Below, piece by piece: positions 1 through 13,009 of a stretch of DNA of 64,000 bases; position 1 is the first letter of the stretch, and each line of letters opens with the position of its first letter. The DNA is from Sialis fuliginosa (Eukaryota; Arthropoda; Insecta; Megaloptera; Sialidae). The stretch spans positions 17,539,248 to 17,603,247 of the forward strand of contig OY540811.1 of assembly GCA_961205875.1 (NCBI GenBank), read 5' to 3'. The notes beneath the pieces are model-generated. The model made no database searches. It was not told the DNA's origin and was given only the letters and a program-made list of their open reading frames with translations. The position numbers were made by a program, and so were the translations under genes.

Positions 1-3000
1 AGGTAATATCGACTATCGACCGATTGCTAGTTTACTAATAAAAAAGGTTATCTGAATATCAAAAATCAGCAATAGAATATCTATTTGATTTCCATACGTT
101 TTGCATATTTAATTCTAGATCACTAAACATAAGTCTTATAGACTACATACCTCCCACTTATTGGGTGTTTAAGTGTGTTCCCGGTGAACCCCCACCTGCC
201 CCCACTTAGTAACTTCATAAGTGAGCAAATAGTGACTCGCAGGTATTCATCGTGTACGCACGCTATTTAGTTCCGGAGATTTCGCAAAACAAACGCAAAA
301 TTAGCGCATTCTGTCCTTACCAAAAGCATAGGATGACCAAGTATGTACTCATGTCACTCTTACATCAAGACCATTTGTGGTGAATACATAAAGTTTGAAA
401 TTAATGCAAAGAACACTTTAGTAAAGCCACTTTTTTACTAATAAATATGATAATTAAAAAAATATTGATATTTCATTTCCTTAGTCTGCCAGATCAATAT
501 TTAGTGACACTGTAACATGAAAATATGTTTAGTGATCTAGGCTTAAGAATACTACTTTCATCCATTTTTTTTCCAACTGCTCATACGCGTAATTTTATTT
601 TCATAAACAGAATCTGTAAAAGATATGTCTATGTGTAGATTGTAAAAAACGATACGAATGTATGTTACTTTTTTGTCTCATTGTGAATACGCTTGAGTAA
701 ATGAAATTACACATACCCGTGCATTATTTTGTGTGAAAAAAATATCATGTAACGTTTTTCTTTTAAAGCAAGATATCGTATTTCGTTTCATGAATAATAA
801 AAGTATCCATCTGAGAAATATATTAAGGGACATGTAAGAATTAATTACATACTCATACAAATGGGATCTATGTTAAATGCGTTTTAAATAATAGGACGAA
901 TAAATATCTATATGTGGATATTTTACATACATGCTTTCAAATTAGGTTCGTAGGGTGTACGTTACAAAGTGAACAGAAATCCATTAATTTCAAAATAATT
1001 GTTTATAATTTTACATCGATTTATACCAATTTGATTGTTAATTATATTATATTTAGCACATAATTTGTCACTCTAGGTTTATTTTTAAATTTATAATAAT
1101 TTAGTTTAAAATGCATCTGTGGAACCCTATAAAATAAAATTTAAATTCATTTTCTTGGTACTGTTATTAGAATCTAAATAGGTATACTTAATAATTTTCC
1201 ATATAATTTTGTATGTTGAGCGTTAAAGTTTTTATGCCGTATTTAATATTCATTTATTCCCGGAAAATGTAATTCGCTGTATTTCATGTTTCCAGAAAAA
1301 AAATCCAATTTCAACAAATTCAAATTTTCATTTATCAGCGCAATATAAAATAAACAACTTAAAATATTGTTTCAAATATATCATACAAGACTATATAAAA
1401 GGATTAAAAATATTTAATATCAACATCAAATAAACATTGGCAATTGAAATATCCTGTGTAAAATTTCTCATCACTTTAAATTACAACGGTTGCCATGGCG
1501 CATTGTTGTACAAACCGTGCAGGGATAAGAGGATTAATGATTATTTAATATATATAGAACCATTCAATAGACTACCACAATAATATTAATTCTACCATAT
1601 CCAATTTTGAGGTCGAATGTTGTGCGTATTACCTTCGATTTGTTCAGTTAACAATAATTGTATGTATAGCTTTGTTTTATTTTTTGATCATAAACTTTTG
1701 CGGTTATTCACTTTAAATTTATGATTGAGGAAGTGGGGGGAGGATATCTCATGTTGATTTTTTTTACCTTGATGTTAAAACCAACTTTCTTCTTCAGTAA
1801 AAGACTACGAGATGTTAATCAAAACAAAAGTTAAAAAAAAAACAAGAGATAAAACCAAATGAATAATTTTTATTGTAGTTAAAAGGAACCTTTACTTAAA
1901 TCATTTCTTGGTCTTTTCATTATAATCTGTGACCAAACTTCTGCCATGAAATCATATTACAAATAAAATATCGCCAGTTATATTCAGAATTATTCTGAAT
2001 ACTTACATCCAGACATGTCACAAATCTGTTTAACCAAAAAAAATATTTAACAACTACCGAAAAGGCATAACCCCAAAATAAACGTTCATTAAAAATGCAT
2101 TAAACATTAATAACAATAACGAAAAGAAAAAAAATCAACTGCCGTTTATTATGTACAACAATTGACCCAACACAAACCGAAAGAAGTGGTTCTGCAAAAA
2201 GACCTCGTCTCGCAAACTGGGATGGACAAGTTCATTACGGCCATTTTCCACTCGTCTTTTGTTCAATACAGAACGACATCAAGCAACCTATGACAGGTAA
2301 GGTCGAACTCACTTTATCACCATTAATGTTTTATTCTTCGTTTTTAAATTTGGTCGTTACTTAACATTTTTCTTAAGTAGTTATTAATACCTAGATATCA
2401 ATTACATAGAAGAGAATAGAGATGTTGAGTTCTTTTGTTCTTCTCAATGTTCTAGAATATTTTTGACCATTCTAATTTGTGCTGTTTTACTTAATTCATT
2501 TCTTAAATAGTAACGACAAATGATATATGTCAAGGATCTAAACTTCTGGGTATAAGTTGCGTCAATTTGGCCATTCTATCGGCCAATGTTTTGTCGATCA
2601 TTACAGTGGATACCATACTTTCGATAGAGCTCTATTGATGTCTACCAATAACCAAATCCACGCGGCTTACACCCAGAAACCAAAATCCATGTCAGAATCA
2701 TCGCGGAAGCCAAAAATTTTGTATAATATATGTCAATTCTGAAAAACATAAATAAATAAAAAAATCACAATTTCTCAATTATGTTTCTACTACCTTAATA
2801 TTAATAAAAGTTAGTGAAACAAAAACAGAGTAATGTTATACTTAAATCTTAAGTAAAACTTTCATATAACTTAAACTATTATAACGAAATAAAATACCTA
2901 TATAATACTTCTTAAAATTGAGTTTTTTTTTCTTATAATGTTTACCAAACATTGTCTTTAATTCATCAAGTAAGCAAATTATAACTCGCATCAATGCAAA

Positions 3001-3422
3001 TTAATTATTTTGAGTGAACGTCATATAATCAATTAACAACTCATTTTATTATACAGCATATCAACACTTCCTTCTTTGTAGTGAACCCGTTTTCAATAGA
3101 AAACTAAAATTCAATTAATGAAAAAACGGACAAGGGTTTTTGAACCAAGTAGTTTTTTTTTATCAAGATCAGACGTTCTCAACTATTACCAATATTGACA
3201 TTGGCACATAAGAATCTATAAAATTAGACAGCACATTTTTTTTAGTTTTTATTTTAATTTTATGTTTAAGATAAGTATATTTGTTTAGTTCTTCGATCCC
3301 TTTCAGTATAGTAGTTAAACATCTTAAAAAATATTAGTAGATATTTTTAAATATAAATTTATAAAAACATCAGCCTTTACTGATTATATTATTGTATATC
3401 CGCCATATTTTTCATGAACGAA
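1..3422. other. AT-rich non-coding stretch
   Basis: I see no gene here. Open frames are short and lack conserved motifs. Simple A/T tracts dominate. A GC-richer patch at about 2160-2300 ends in a donor-like CAG|GTAAGG but has no ATG and no convincing acceptor. Confidence 0.5.
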
Positions 3423-3626
3423 TCAATACTAATATTATAAATGCTAAAATAACTCTGTCTGTCTGTCTGTTTGTTACCTTTTCACGTCTAAACCGCTGAA
3501 CCTATCTTGATGAAATTCGGCAGGGAAATAGCTTGCATCATTGCATGCTAGTTTGTACCCCGAAAATTGATTAGATTCATTAAATAAAAAAAATTCCACG
3601 CGGACGAAGTCGCGGGTAACAGCTAG
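3423..3626 (+). mobile_element. Non-autonomous Helitron, Lep1-like
   Basis: The element starts with TC followed by ACTAATATTATAAATGC. It contains a short (CTGT)n run and ends with a GC-rich hairpin (CGCGGACGAAGTCGCG) about ten bases before a terminal CTAG, followed by T. A TC start, a CTAG end, a 3' hairpin and no terminal inverted repeats or target duplication are the Helitron hallmarks. The terminal motifs match the short Lep1 Helitrons known from Lepidoptera. About 204 bp and no coding capacity. Family placement is from memory of the end motifs. Confidence 0.75.
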
Positions 3627-6025
3627 TAATTAATACTTAAATAATCTATTTCCAATACTGGAATACACTTAAGAACAATACAATATTAAAAGAACAGTAT
3701 TTTAGATTTGGATCTTTATGGTTATTTTATAAGTTATAAATGTATATAAAAAATATCCCACGACATAAAAACCAACCATGTAAAATAACTGTTGGCAAAC
3801 ACTGGAAAGATTTCAAATTCAATTTGCTCCACACAAAAGCGCATTGGTGTTGTCGTGGAACAACGCGGAAGAAGTGTGAATGTTCGGATATAGATTTGGG
3901 GGAAGATCGGAGGTAATCTGGCGTATTCGCACGGTTATACCGGTTACACGAACATACAAACACACACAGACAGACTATCGCTAACGCATTCACCGTTATA
4001 GTTTGTAAGATGCACGTACGAATCGAAAAGTAAAGATTTTTCTTTAAGGATTACAACGAGTCTGGGTTTGAAAAAAGAAAGACGTGACATGTTTGTAAAC
4101 TAAGGTAAAAGTATACCATTAGTACATTTGATTTTGTCCGAAAACAAAAGTATTATATTTATTCATTTTTTTAAATTACAATCCGATTTTATTCTATCTA
4201 AAGGGAATCAATAAATGCTTTATATTAATATAAATTTGCTATAAAAATATATACCACATGATAGAACTTGAAGGTTCATTTTTTTGTAGAAGCAGAACCG
4301 AAACTCCACCCTATTTAAAATTTATACTAAACCTACGAACCCTTCAAAAAATTTTTGAGTTTTCCGATTCTGGTAAAAACTACATTAGTGTTATGTTGGC
4401 CAGCAGATAAATCCATTCCATTCTGAAGTAATTGGAATATTGATAACGTTGTCAATTTAATGATGAATTTTATTTTATTTGTTATAATTTTTGTAACGTG
4501 ACTTACATCACGTTATTTTTGAAGTAACCAATTCAACTTTAATATTTGTGTCCCTGTCTGATACCTCCAGCCTCCAAAAAACACACCTTCGAATACTTAA
4601 CTCGCACAGAAATCAACATTACTACTCAGCTGTCGTACTAGACTCATGCTTAATGACATTACATGTCGAAGAAAAAAAATCTTTAATATTAAACGATAAG
4701 AATATATATAAAAAAATGTATATCAAATCTGAGAAATCAAAAAATAAAAAAATTGCATTTTTAAAAAGATTATATAGAAAGTGAAAAGCACTGCGTTGAA
4801 AGTGATATATAACCTTGTTCAATTTCAGTGAAAAAACTGTGCTATAAAACATGTAACCAATTGTTATGAAAAATGAGATACAGGTTTGTCATAAAGACGA
4901 CACGTAATCCATCTTCATGGCGGACAGCAGGCGAAAAGAAAATATTTATGTGTGCTTGGGATCAGGAAAATTTTTTACATAGATTGTACGTATGTTTTCT
5001 GTATATATTATATTTTTTCGTTTCTAATTTGATTTCTAATCATAAAATAAAATAACAACACTTTTATTGAATCAGCGAAACTCAAGAATTTATCTGTAAT
5101 GATTGTTATGTTCTTTGTAGAAACTTAGACCTATTAAATGCAATTGTTGATTCATAAATAATCAATGGTGATTTAATTTTCATTTCGAATTGATATTTGA
5201 AAAAAAATGTAACATTGAAATTTTATTTTAACTGACATGAGGAAAACAACAGTTAATTTGAAAACCTATCAATTACTAAAATTTAACGTACAAAAAATGA
5301 ATTTTTTAGTATGTCATCAATTCTCAATAGAATTCTTCAAAAATGACTTACTCTTCACATTTGCAAATGTAAATAATGATGCATAATTATTGACTTAAGT
5401 ACATGCAGTATTGAGTAAAGCTATTATTTCTATATATAAGTCAGTACAGCATAAACTATAAAAATATTAATATTAACATTACTGACAGATACACAATAAG
5501 CATATATCAATAAAGTACCTACATACATTTAATTTTTTTTTGCAATGATAAATACACATTTATTATCCGAGGTGTCAAAATATTCATTGAATTCTTGAAC
5601 AAAGGCAAAACAATGCAGCGGTATTTGAGTGCATATCACTGAGTCATCTTATTTGATAAAGTAAATCGCTGTCGTGAGTATATCCAGCTGAGCTGATATA
5701 ATGTGCAGAGTCTATTATAGACGCTGTATTGACAGGAAGGAATTCTTTATTGGCGATAGAAAGCAGCGAGTTCGGGTCATGGGTTAATCCCACGAGCGTA
5801 GATGAAAATAAATATTATAAAATCGATAAAAAGATAATATTTTTATACACATAACAGTATATATTCTACGATTTTTGAGTAGTATATTGTAGAAAATTTA
5901 AAAACATTTTAGCTGACGACGCGAGTTAAAAGCAATTCCGAAAATCATTATTAAAATATCTATATACCTACCTATATTAAACATTATTTTTAAAATGTCA
6001 TGGCTTCTAATCCTAAATAAAGTAT
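3627..6025. other. Non-coding stretch
   Basis: I see no gene. Frames of 60-88 codons in this interval are AT-rich, overlap each other on both strands, and have no recognisable motif. A GC-richer patch at 3780-4020 has no exon structure I can support. Confidence 0.45.
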
Positions 6026-6324
6026 TAATGGTTTTAAAAAGACGATAACAAAATTTGTTAGCTAAAAAACACTTTCAATGGGTACCATATCTATACGACA
6101 GTTCTCTTGAAGTATCATGAAGTGTTTGACCAATAATATTAAAACAGTGGTGATATTATGAAAATTATTTCGTACGGTAAGTCACCAACTCTGTTATAAT
6201 AAATTGAAGTATCACTGATCTAAATTCTAAAACAATTCCATAGATAATATCACATAATAAATACCCCATTGAAATGCTTGTTAGTTTACCTATTTTGTTA
6301 GCTCTTATATAATATCGGACATAG
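6026..6324 (-). mobile_element. MITE, 'TGTCCGGTATTATAAAGGA' family, copy 1
   Basis: Read on the minus strand, this stretch starts with a degenerate TGTCCGATATTATATAAG end and ends with a partly eroded mirror of it. Its interior aligns with the copies at 12434 and 61576. Shared blocks include the GCTAACAAA subterminal motif, ATCTATGG, TTAGATCAGTGATACTTCA and TTTTCATAATATCACC. No ORF. This is the most eroded full-length copy at its left end. Confidence 0.7.
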
Positions 6325-7888
6325 GCTTTATTAATATATTTTCATAACTTCAGTTCTAGTACCTTTATCTTTAACATATTATAAGTTTTTTAATATATTA
6401 TAATATTTGTTTAGAACTCATAATCATCCATAAAATTTGATTGCATCATATTTTTTTCTCCTATAATAAAGATAATGGTGTTTATTTTGTCAATAAGTAT
6501 ATGTATTTTTGATTCACTTTGAAATGTATGGTTACGCTCCTGGTGTCACGCTCAATGACCACGAATATTGAACTCTGTTCAATTCTATTAGAATTCGCAT
6601 TCCTTTGTTTTGTTTACATCGTGTATTTTACGTGAATTAAATGTAATATAGAGGGGAAAGTTTATAATAAATTCAAAAAATACAAAATAGTATGGAAATT
6701 ATTAGAAAGTGGAAGTATTAGATGAAGAATTTACATTTTTCTTGAATATCAAATAGTTGATTTTATAAAAATCTTATATTATACATCTGAAGAGATTTGA
6801 AATGAAAATTAAAACTAAAAATAAATAATGTCCACACATAAATTTATCCAGAATATTTTAATGATTCACTGTTATTTTCTATATGCCAATATATTTATTT
6901 TTGTATTTACATTTACGATTTAAATATTTTGTTTTGTACTTTATTCTTTATAATTGCTTATATTTTATTTTCAAAATGAAGACCATTTATTTTAATCCAC
7001 TAAGCAAAAATATTTAAATCATAAAAGAATAGTTTTTGTCAGAATTACTCATGTACTTGTATTTCTTTAAGTAATTGTACTTGGTATTTAAAATCATAAA
7101 ATAATTATATAAGTGCTTAGAAAATAATTAAATAAATGTTCTCAATTACTTTTGAATATATTTAACACTTTTTAATGTGAAATTACTTTAATTTGAAAAT
7201 TTATGAATTACAAGTATACACCAAACAATACTTAAATCTTCTTCTTCTATGTGTTTTTTTGTCTGGATCTTCTCCTTTAATACTTAATTATATGTATTAA
7301 AGTACGGATTCTTAAGTACATATTTTTTTTACTTGTGCACAACTCTGGTTTTTATGACATTTTTACATTAAATTTAATGTAGTTTGTTTAATATCTTTCA
7401 ATTTACTTCAATTGAACCAAAAAAATCCGATATCTATACCAATTCATGTGAATATTGAAATTATCTTTTCTGTCTACAGTTAGCTTTTCAATTTAATTAT
7501 AATGTAGGGAAACTAGGTATTATATTAAATGATTTTATTTATTACCTTGACTAATATCTTTTAATTTGCATAAAGATTTGTTATTAGTTTATATATGCGA
7601 ATATTCGCCTGATACTGATAGGGTGACTTTGATTAAAGAATGTATCCCTTAAATAATGATCATAGTCTGAATGTATATCTGCAAACCATTCGTTACGTAG
7701 TATGTCGTCACTGAAGCGGATAATTTCACACCCGTGACTTCATCCCGTTTCGAATCGTATTGCAATCAGACTGCAAAATGCGCTTTCGGGCGTTTGAAGC
7801 CAGAGTTTCTAAACTAGTATTAGAAAACAAAGGAATTGCAGTAAGCGATTCAACATTAATTTGTACACACATATTTTAAGATGTCTTT
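6325..7888. other. Non-coding stretch
   Basis: AT-rich sequence with long A/T runs. I see no gene or clear repeat. The last eight bases (7881-7888, ATGTCTTT) are the left target-site duplication of the next element. Confidence 0.45.
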
Positions 7889-8702
7889 TAGGGTGATTCA
7901 TTTCCGCAAAGTTTTTTTATTTTTGAAGTGCTCAAGCACAGTGTTAATCTACATGTAGAAAAAAAATTCTCACCAAATTTGAGCTCTTAATTCCGATTTT
8001 AAGTACTTACTATTTAAATTTGAATTTTTCCCATTTAAAATGCATGTAAAAAGTAAATTTTTCTTTCAAAGTTATAATGCTTAGCCGCTTTTTACGATAT
8101 CGCAAAACGCTTTATCAGGTCTTGTAGAGGATTCCTTGCTCTTCAAAATTGCTCATGGGTTTTTCGATATTGGTCGTACTAGTTCACCTGCCAGAACTAT
8201 CAAAGTAAAATTTTTGAAAAAAGTACCGTTTTTTTCATTTTTCAGAGCGAACCGCTACTAGTAGGGAGAAAAAAAATACCTATTTTTAAAGGAAATTTTA
8301 TTCTCTTTAAAAAAAGTCCTAGGTTCAAATTGCTCTGACCAATATCTCATGAGTTACAGCCATTTTTATAGCTGGAAGTGTAAAAAAACGATAGTTCTGG
8401 CAGGTGAACTAGTACGACCAATATCGAAAAACCCATGAGCAATTTTGAAGAGCAAGGAATCCTCTACAAGACCTGATAAAGCGTTTTGCGATATCGTAAA
8501 AAGCGGCTAAGCATTATAACTTTGAAAGAAAAATTTACTTTTTACATGCATTTTAAATGGGAAAAATTCAAATTTAAATAGTAAGTACTTAAAATCGGAA
8601 TTAAGAGCTCAAATTTGGTGAGAATTTTTTTTTCTACATGTAGATTAACACTGTGCTTGAGCACTTCAAAAATAAAAAACTTTGCGGAAATGAATCACCC
8701 TA
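7889..8702. mobile_element. Foldback hAT-like MITE with 313-bp inverted arms
   Basis: The left arm (7889-8201) and right arm (8390-8702) are almost perfect inverted copies, differing mainly in homopolymer lengths, around a 188-bp centre. The tips are TAGGGTGATTC and its complement. Identical 8-bp direct repeats, ATGTCTTT, flank the element at 7881-7888 and 8703-8710. Eight-base target duplications and a YAGGG tip are typical of hAT transposons, so this is best read as a non-autonomous foldback hAT derivative. No ORF is present. The near-identity of the arms and the intact duplications suggest recent insertion or arm homogenisation. Confidence 0.85.
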
Positions 8703-8710
8703 ATGTCTTT

Positions 8711-11700
8711 GCAATCATTTATTGTTTTGTCTGCTCTAACTTTTAGTTTTTACTAATATAAATATAACAAATCAGAAAACAGTATATACTATGTAGAAAA
8801 CATTGAATTTCTTCATTAACATTCATGTATATCATTTTAGAAAACTAAATTTGATAGAAATCCAAGTCATATAATATTCTTTTGAAGTATTTTAATTTTG
8901 AATATGCATTTTTAATTTATGTTAATTTGTAATCATCATATTTATGAAGACAAGATAAATAAAAGATGAAAGTAATAGTTTTTGTAAATGAATTGAAATC
9001 TCATTAAATTTTACAATAAAAACAAGCTATCGAAGTTTATAATCGATTTTTCATGGAATATCTGATAATCCAACTGATCTATAAAAGTTAAAACCAGTTT
9101 TAACCCATAGACCACCGATTGTAAAGCACTGACTCGCAAGAGACATTTAGAGATGAATGAGTCATTCCTTAGTCTAATAATTACATACATAGATGAATCC
9201 AATTACACAAGTTCTATAAAAAGAGATGACTAGTCGGTTGTCGGTAAGTACGTCGATTCATTGTCTACGTCCCACAACAGACTTGATGCATTAATGAGTG
9301 GTGTTCCCGTGGGAGGTTCGGGAGAAACGTTGGGGTTGCGCGCCAGAATAGGGAAATTCGATGCGAAAGACAGCATTGCTCTGTTTAAAAATGCAGTCGC
9401 GCGGCTTTTGTTTCAGACGAGTGTGTGTGTTTGGCTGATATTAATCCGAGTTGGCTGGGTTTGATATTTGAGTTTGTGGAAACAAAAGAGGGTTTGTTTA
9501 ATTAATATTTAAAGAAAAATGTATGCTATAGCCAAGTAGCTACTGTACAAATATTTGACATATTTCGTAAAAAATGACATGTTGATTTTTACAGTTTTAA
9601 TGAAACTAACACAATCGAACCAGTTGTCACCTAACCTAACCTAAGCGATGTTTAGTAAACAATTAAATCATTGATTCTATATGTTTAACAATTAGAGTAT
9701 TTAATTTCTTTTATAAAGAAAATATGTATAATTCTTTAAAACAATACCCCACTTTAATTAAACACATTTTTCAAACTAACAACTGACGGCTGACCTAATA
9801 CATATCACATTCTAATGAAAAATTTGTCAAAAATATTGGGTACTTGAGCTTCAGGTTCAATTATCATCTTCAAATAAAAGATTTAAAAAAAACTCGACAA
9901 TATGCAATATGCATGCTTTCTCCCTGACTTTACATTTTTTATTCTTATTTAACCGAGTTAAAATGTTAAACTAATTTAATGATTTATTATATTTCAATAT
10001 CTATAATATCATAAATATATTATATCAGGTTAAATATAAACCATTTTGGGTTATATACTTTAACGATAGTTGATGTTAGTTTTAATATGTTGTTCCATTA
10101 AGATACATACTTGTAATTATAATTCTAGTTTACATGTCAAAAATATTAAACTTTACCCTCAGAGTGGCATTTGCATTTTAATATATAAACTCTTATTGCA
10201 TCTTGAAGGGTAATCAGAGGGTGAGGGTTGGATGTATCTGAGGCGAAAAGATACACTGCATTTATGTTTAAACTATTGCATCACAAATAGAAATATTATG
10301 TTGTATTTCATTTTATTAGTCACTCGTAATGCTGTTTTCTGATTTAAAAAATGAAAATTAAATGTCAAATCAGAAAACAGTTTTAAACTAATTTTTTTTA
10401 ATTATAATCGCCTATCAAAATTAAAATTATTTTTCAAGAATTCAAAAACAGTTATGTACTCGATTTTACCAAAACATTTTCCTATCCTTGCCGTTTATGC
10501 TGTTTGCCTATACTTGCAAATGAATTATTATGGAGAACAGTAATGTTTCAAGCATTAAAATATTAACTATAAATATATACCTACAGCATACCAATAAATT
10601 CTATAAATACTTTGTAACATTTAGACGGTAAATCACCATTAAAGTATCAATTTTAATATTCTGTTCAAATTTTAATAGGAAATAGATTTATTGCATTATT
10701 GATTACACATGCACACCTTGGGAATAATAATATTTTATATAGGTATAAATAATTACTCGTAAATCTACATAACGCCGTGTGCGAGCGTCTATATATACAT
10801 ATGTATATGAGCGTATGAATGTGTATGTACATCTGTCTGTGAAAATAAGCACTTGCATTGTGAGTAAGCTGTGACGGAAGCTAGTGTATTCTTTCCGGCA
10901 AAGACTGGCGGCAGAGTTAGAACACAATAGATATCGTGTTTGTGATATTTTGTATGTGTGTGTACATACGTGAAAACATATGTTTCTTGTGTACATAAGG
11001 TATTTAGCTTTAGGGTAGGTATGTAATCAGGAATTATCCTATCTACATTGACAAATTTTACTGCTGCATATTTTGAAAATATATAAAAATGTTATCTGCA
11101 ACTAATATTAAATAAACCGTTCAAAAACCAAATCAGCCAATTCCATAAAAATAATAACGTTACTAAACGTATTGTTTATGATTTATGAATACTTCTTATT
11201 TTTTCTAACGGATGATTTACTATCCGTGTTTTTTTATGTAATGTATCTAATAGAGTTAAATACATACAAGGAGAAAACGTTAATTAATTTATTAATGTTT
11301 TATCTTCTTAAGTTAGTCAAAAATACGTAGATAGAATATAAATTTAAATATATAATAATAAATAATCATAGTTTTAGGTCTTGGAAATCTAGACCAACAA
11401 GACGTAGAATTTTATCTCAAAATAATGGTTCATTTTCTTTCTTTCAATATTAAATAGGCATTGCAATTAAACCGTACTATATATTCTTATACACATATTT
11501 ACACATTTTCATCTGCTTATAATGTATGTACATATATATACAAAATACATACTACTGTAGAACAAACATACCCAAAATTTACAACACATTTCAAAAGACC
11601 CACATAGACCCAAGCTACAAAGGGTTACACACTAAATAGATGCAGTTCTCTAATAAACTCCGCATCACTCCCTATGGGGGTGTTACAGTTCACCACGTGG

Positions 11701-12284
11701 TGCCACCCGCCTCAAAGGGAGGGAAGCATTATACATAGACCTCATAGAGAGATTCGACACGCGCGACTATGACGTCGTAGACATTGTTGTTGCTGAATAT
11801 GTTTGGTGTATTGTGGAGACGTGTGTTGGATATCCTCTATAGTTGTCACTTCTAGCTGGCGTTTATTGTATTCAAATACATATCAGAATAGTTATTGTTG
11901 TTAGGTGAATGGAGAAATAATGAGGATGTGATAATAGCGCAGCAGTCGGTGAAGTAATGGGTTGCAAATTTAGGTGTTCACTGTACTGATTTTTTTAGCT
12001 GTAATGATAGATCTTTGGAGATGTAGCTACAATTTTTTAAACCGAAATACCGAAGTATTTCTATGTAAAAATTAAAAACGATGTTAAATTCGTTAACATT
12101 TTTTAATATTTAAAATAATATTACAAAAAATTGCAAAATTTTGAAAAATTCAACATTGCGAAATACTTCATAAAACATATTTACTTAAAAAATAAGTATT
12201 ATTAATGTACATCATCAAAAATGATGACAAATATTTTAAATCATTTATTTAAGGGTTGTATTTAAATGCACTTTTAAAAAATCA
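8711..12284. other. Non-coding stretch with GC-richer patches
   Basis: I can support no gene. A patch at 9215-9470 stands out from its AT-rich surroundings. It has TATAAAAAG at 9215-9223, a donor-like CGGTAAGT about 30 bases later, and a 67-codon open frame without an upstream ATG. A second patch at 11640-11960 carries a 12-bp palindrome CACCACGTGGTG (11691-11702, E-box core) and a TGACGTCG motif near 11770. Both look like regulatory or untranslated DNA rather than protein-coding exons. Confidence 0.4.
11691..11702. promoter_or_regulatory. Palindromic E-box CACCACGTGGTG
   Basis: A perfect 12-bp palindrome around CACGTG in a locally GC-rich patch. CACGTG is the core recognised by bHLH factors of the Myc/CLOCK type. 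A CRE-like TGACGTCG lies about 70 bp downstream. Function is inferred from the motif only. Confidence 0.3.
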
Positions 12285-13009
12285 TGATAGCATGCACTTT
12301 GTACACTCGAATATAAATTTTAATACTTTGCACTGAATGATCCCACTGATCTTTTAATATTTTTAATGTGATTTTTTTATTATTATTTAATTATGTTTGA
12401 TATATTTATTGTGATTTTCTATATTTTAACCTAATGCCCGGTATTATAAAGGACCTAACAAAATTTGTTAGCTAGCAATTACATTCATATGGGGTATTAA
12501 TACTGTACTAGTATCTATGGATTAGTTATGGAATTTAGAGCAGTGACACTTCAATTAATTGTAACACAGTTGGCATCTTTGACCGTACAAAATAATTTTC
12601 ATAACATCACCACTGTTTTAATACCGTTTGTATTTACCTTCAACGCGTGCGCGAAACTTGTCAAAGTCATCAACAAACTCCAAAAGAACTGTCATATATG
12701 TTTGATACCTCAGTTGAAAGTGTTTGTTAGCTAACAAATTTGTTAGGTCCTTTATGATACCGGACATAACCAAAACTAACCAACTTCCCTTCGCCCCAAT
12801 AGATTAATCTAACCAAGGACAGTAAATGTGTATATTATTAGAGCATCAACTTTACTCTGAATAACTGTATATTACGTGATTTTTGACAATTGTGATGTTA
12901 TACCGGCATATTCTGCAATAAGAGTTAAAAAGTACAAAGTATTAAAATACTATCAAATTAATGCAAAGTACTAAAATTTATGTTCGAGTGTACAAAGTGC
13001 ATGCTATCA
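12285..13009. mobile_element. TIR DNA element split by a nested MITE
   Basis: The ends are long inverted repeats of at least 45 bp. TGATAGCATGCACTTTG at 12285 continues through TACACTCGAA and ATAAATTTTA, and the complement ends at 13009. About 725 bp in all. Roughly 335 bp of that is a separate MITE inserted at 12434-12768, so the host element is about 390 bp and non-coding. I could not assign a superfamily; no convincing target duplication is visible. Confidence 0.75.
12434..12768. mobile_element. MITE, 'TGTCCGGTATTATAAAGGA' family, copy 2 (nested)
   Basis: The left end TGCCCGGTATTATAAAGGAC and the right end, which is its complement, form terminal inverted repeats. They are followed inward by CTAACAAA(TTTG)TTAGCTAGC subterminal motifs. 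It is inserted inside the older element at 12285-13009. The 68-codon frame inside it recurs as decayed sequence in the other copies and is not a gene. Confidence 0.85.

Noticed and set aside
2104-2296. 193-nt open frame ending in CAG|GTAAGG
   Set aside because: It has no ATG, no convincing acceptor and no family resemblance. The donor alone is weak evidence.
9261-9464. 67-codon GC-richer frame (STSHNRLDALMSGVPVGG...)
   Set aside because: The start codon would be TTG, there is no domain, and the end runs into low-complexity sequence. Treated as a possible regulatory patch.
12528-12734. 68-codon frame
   Set aside because: It lies wholly inside a MITE and is decayed in sister copies.
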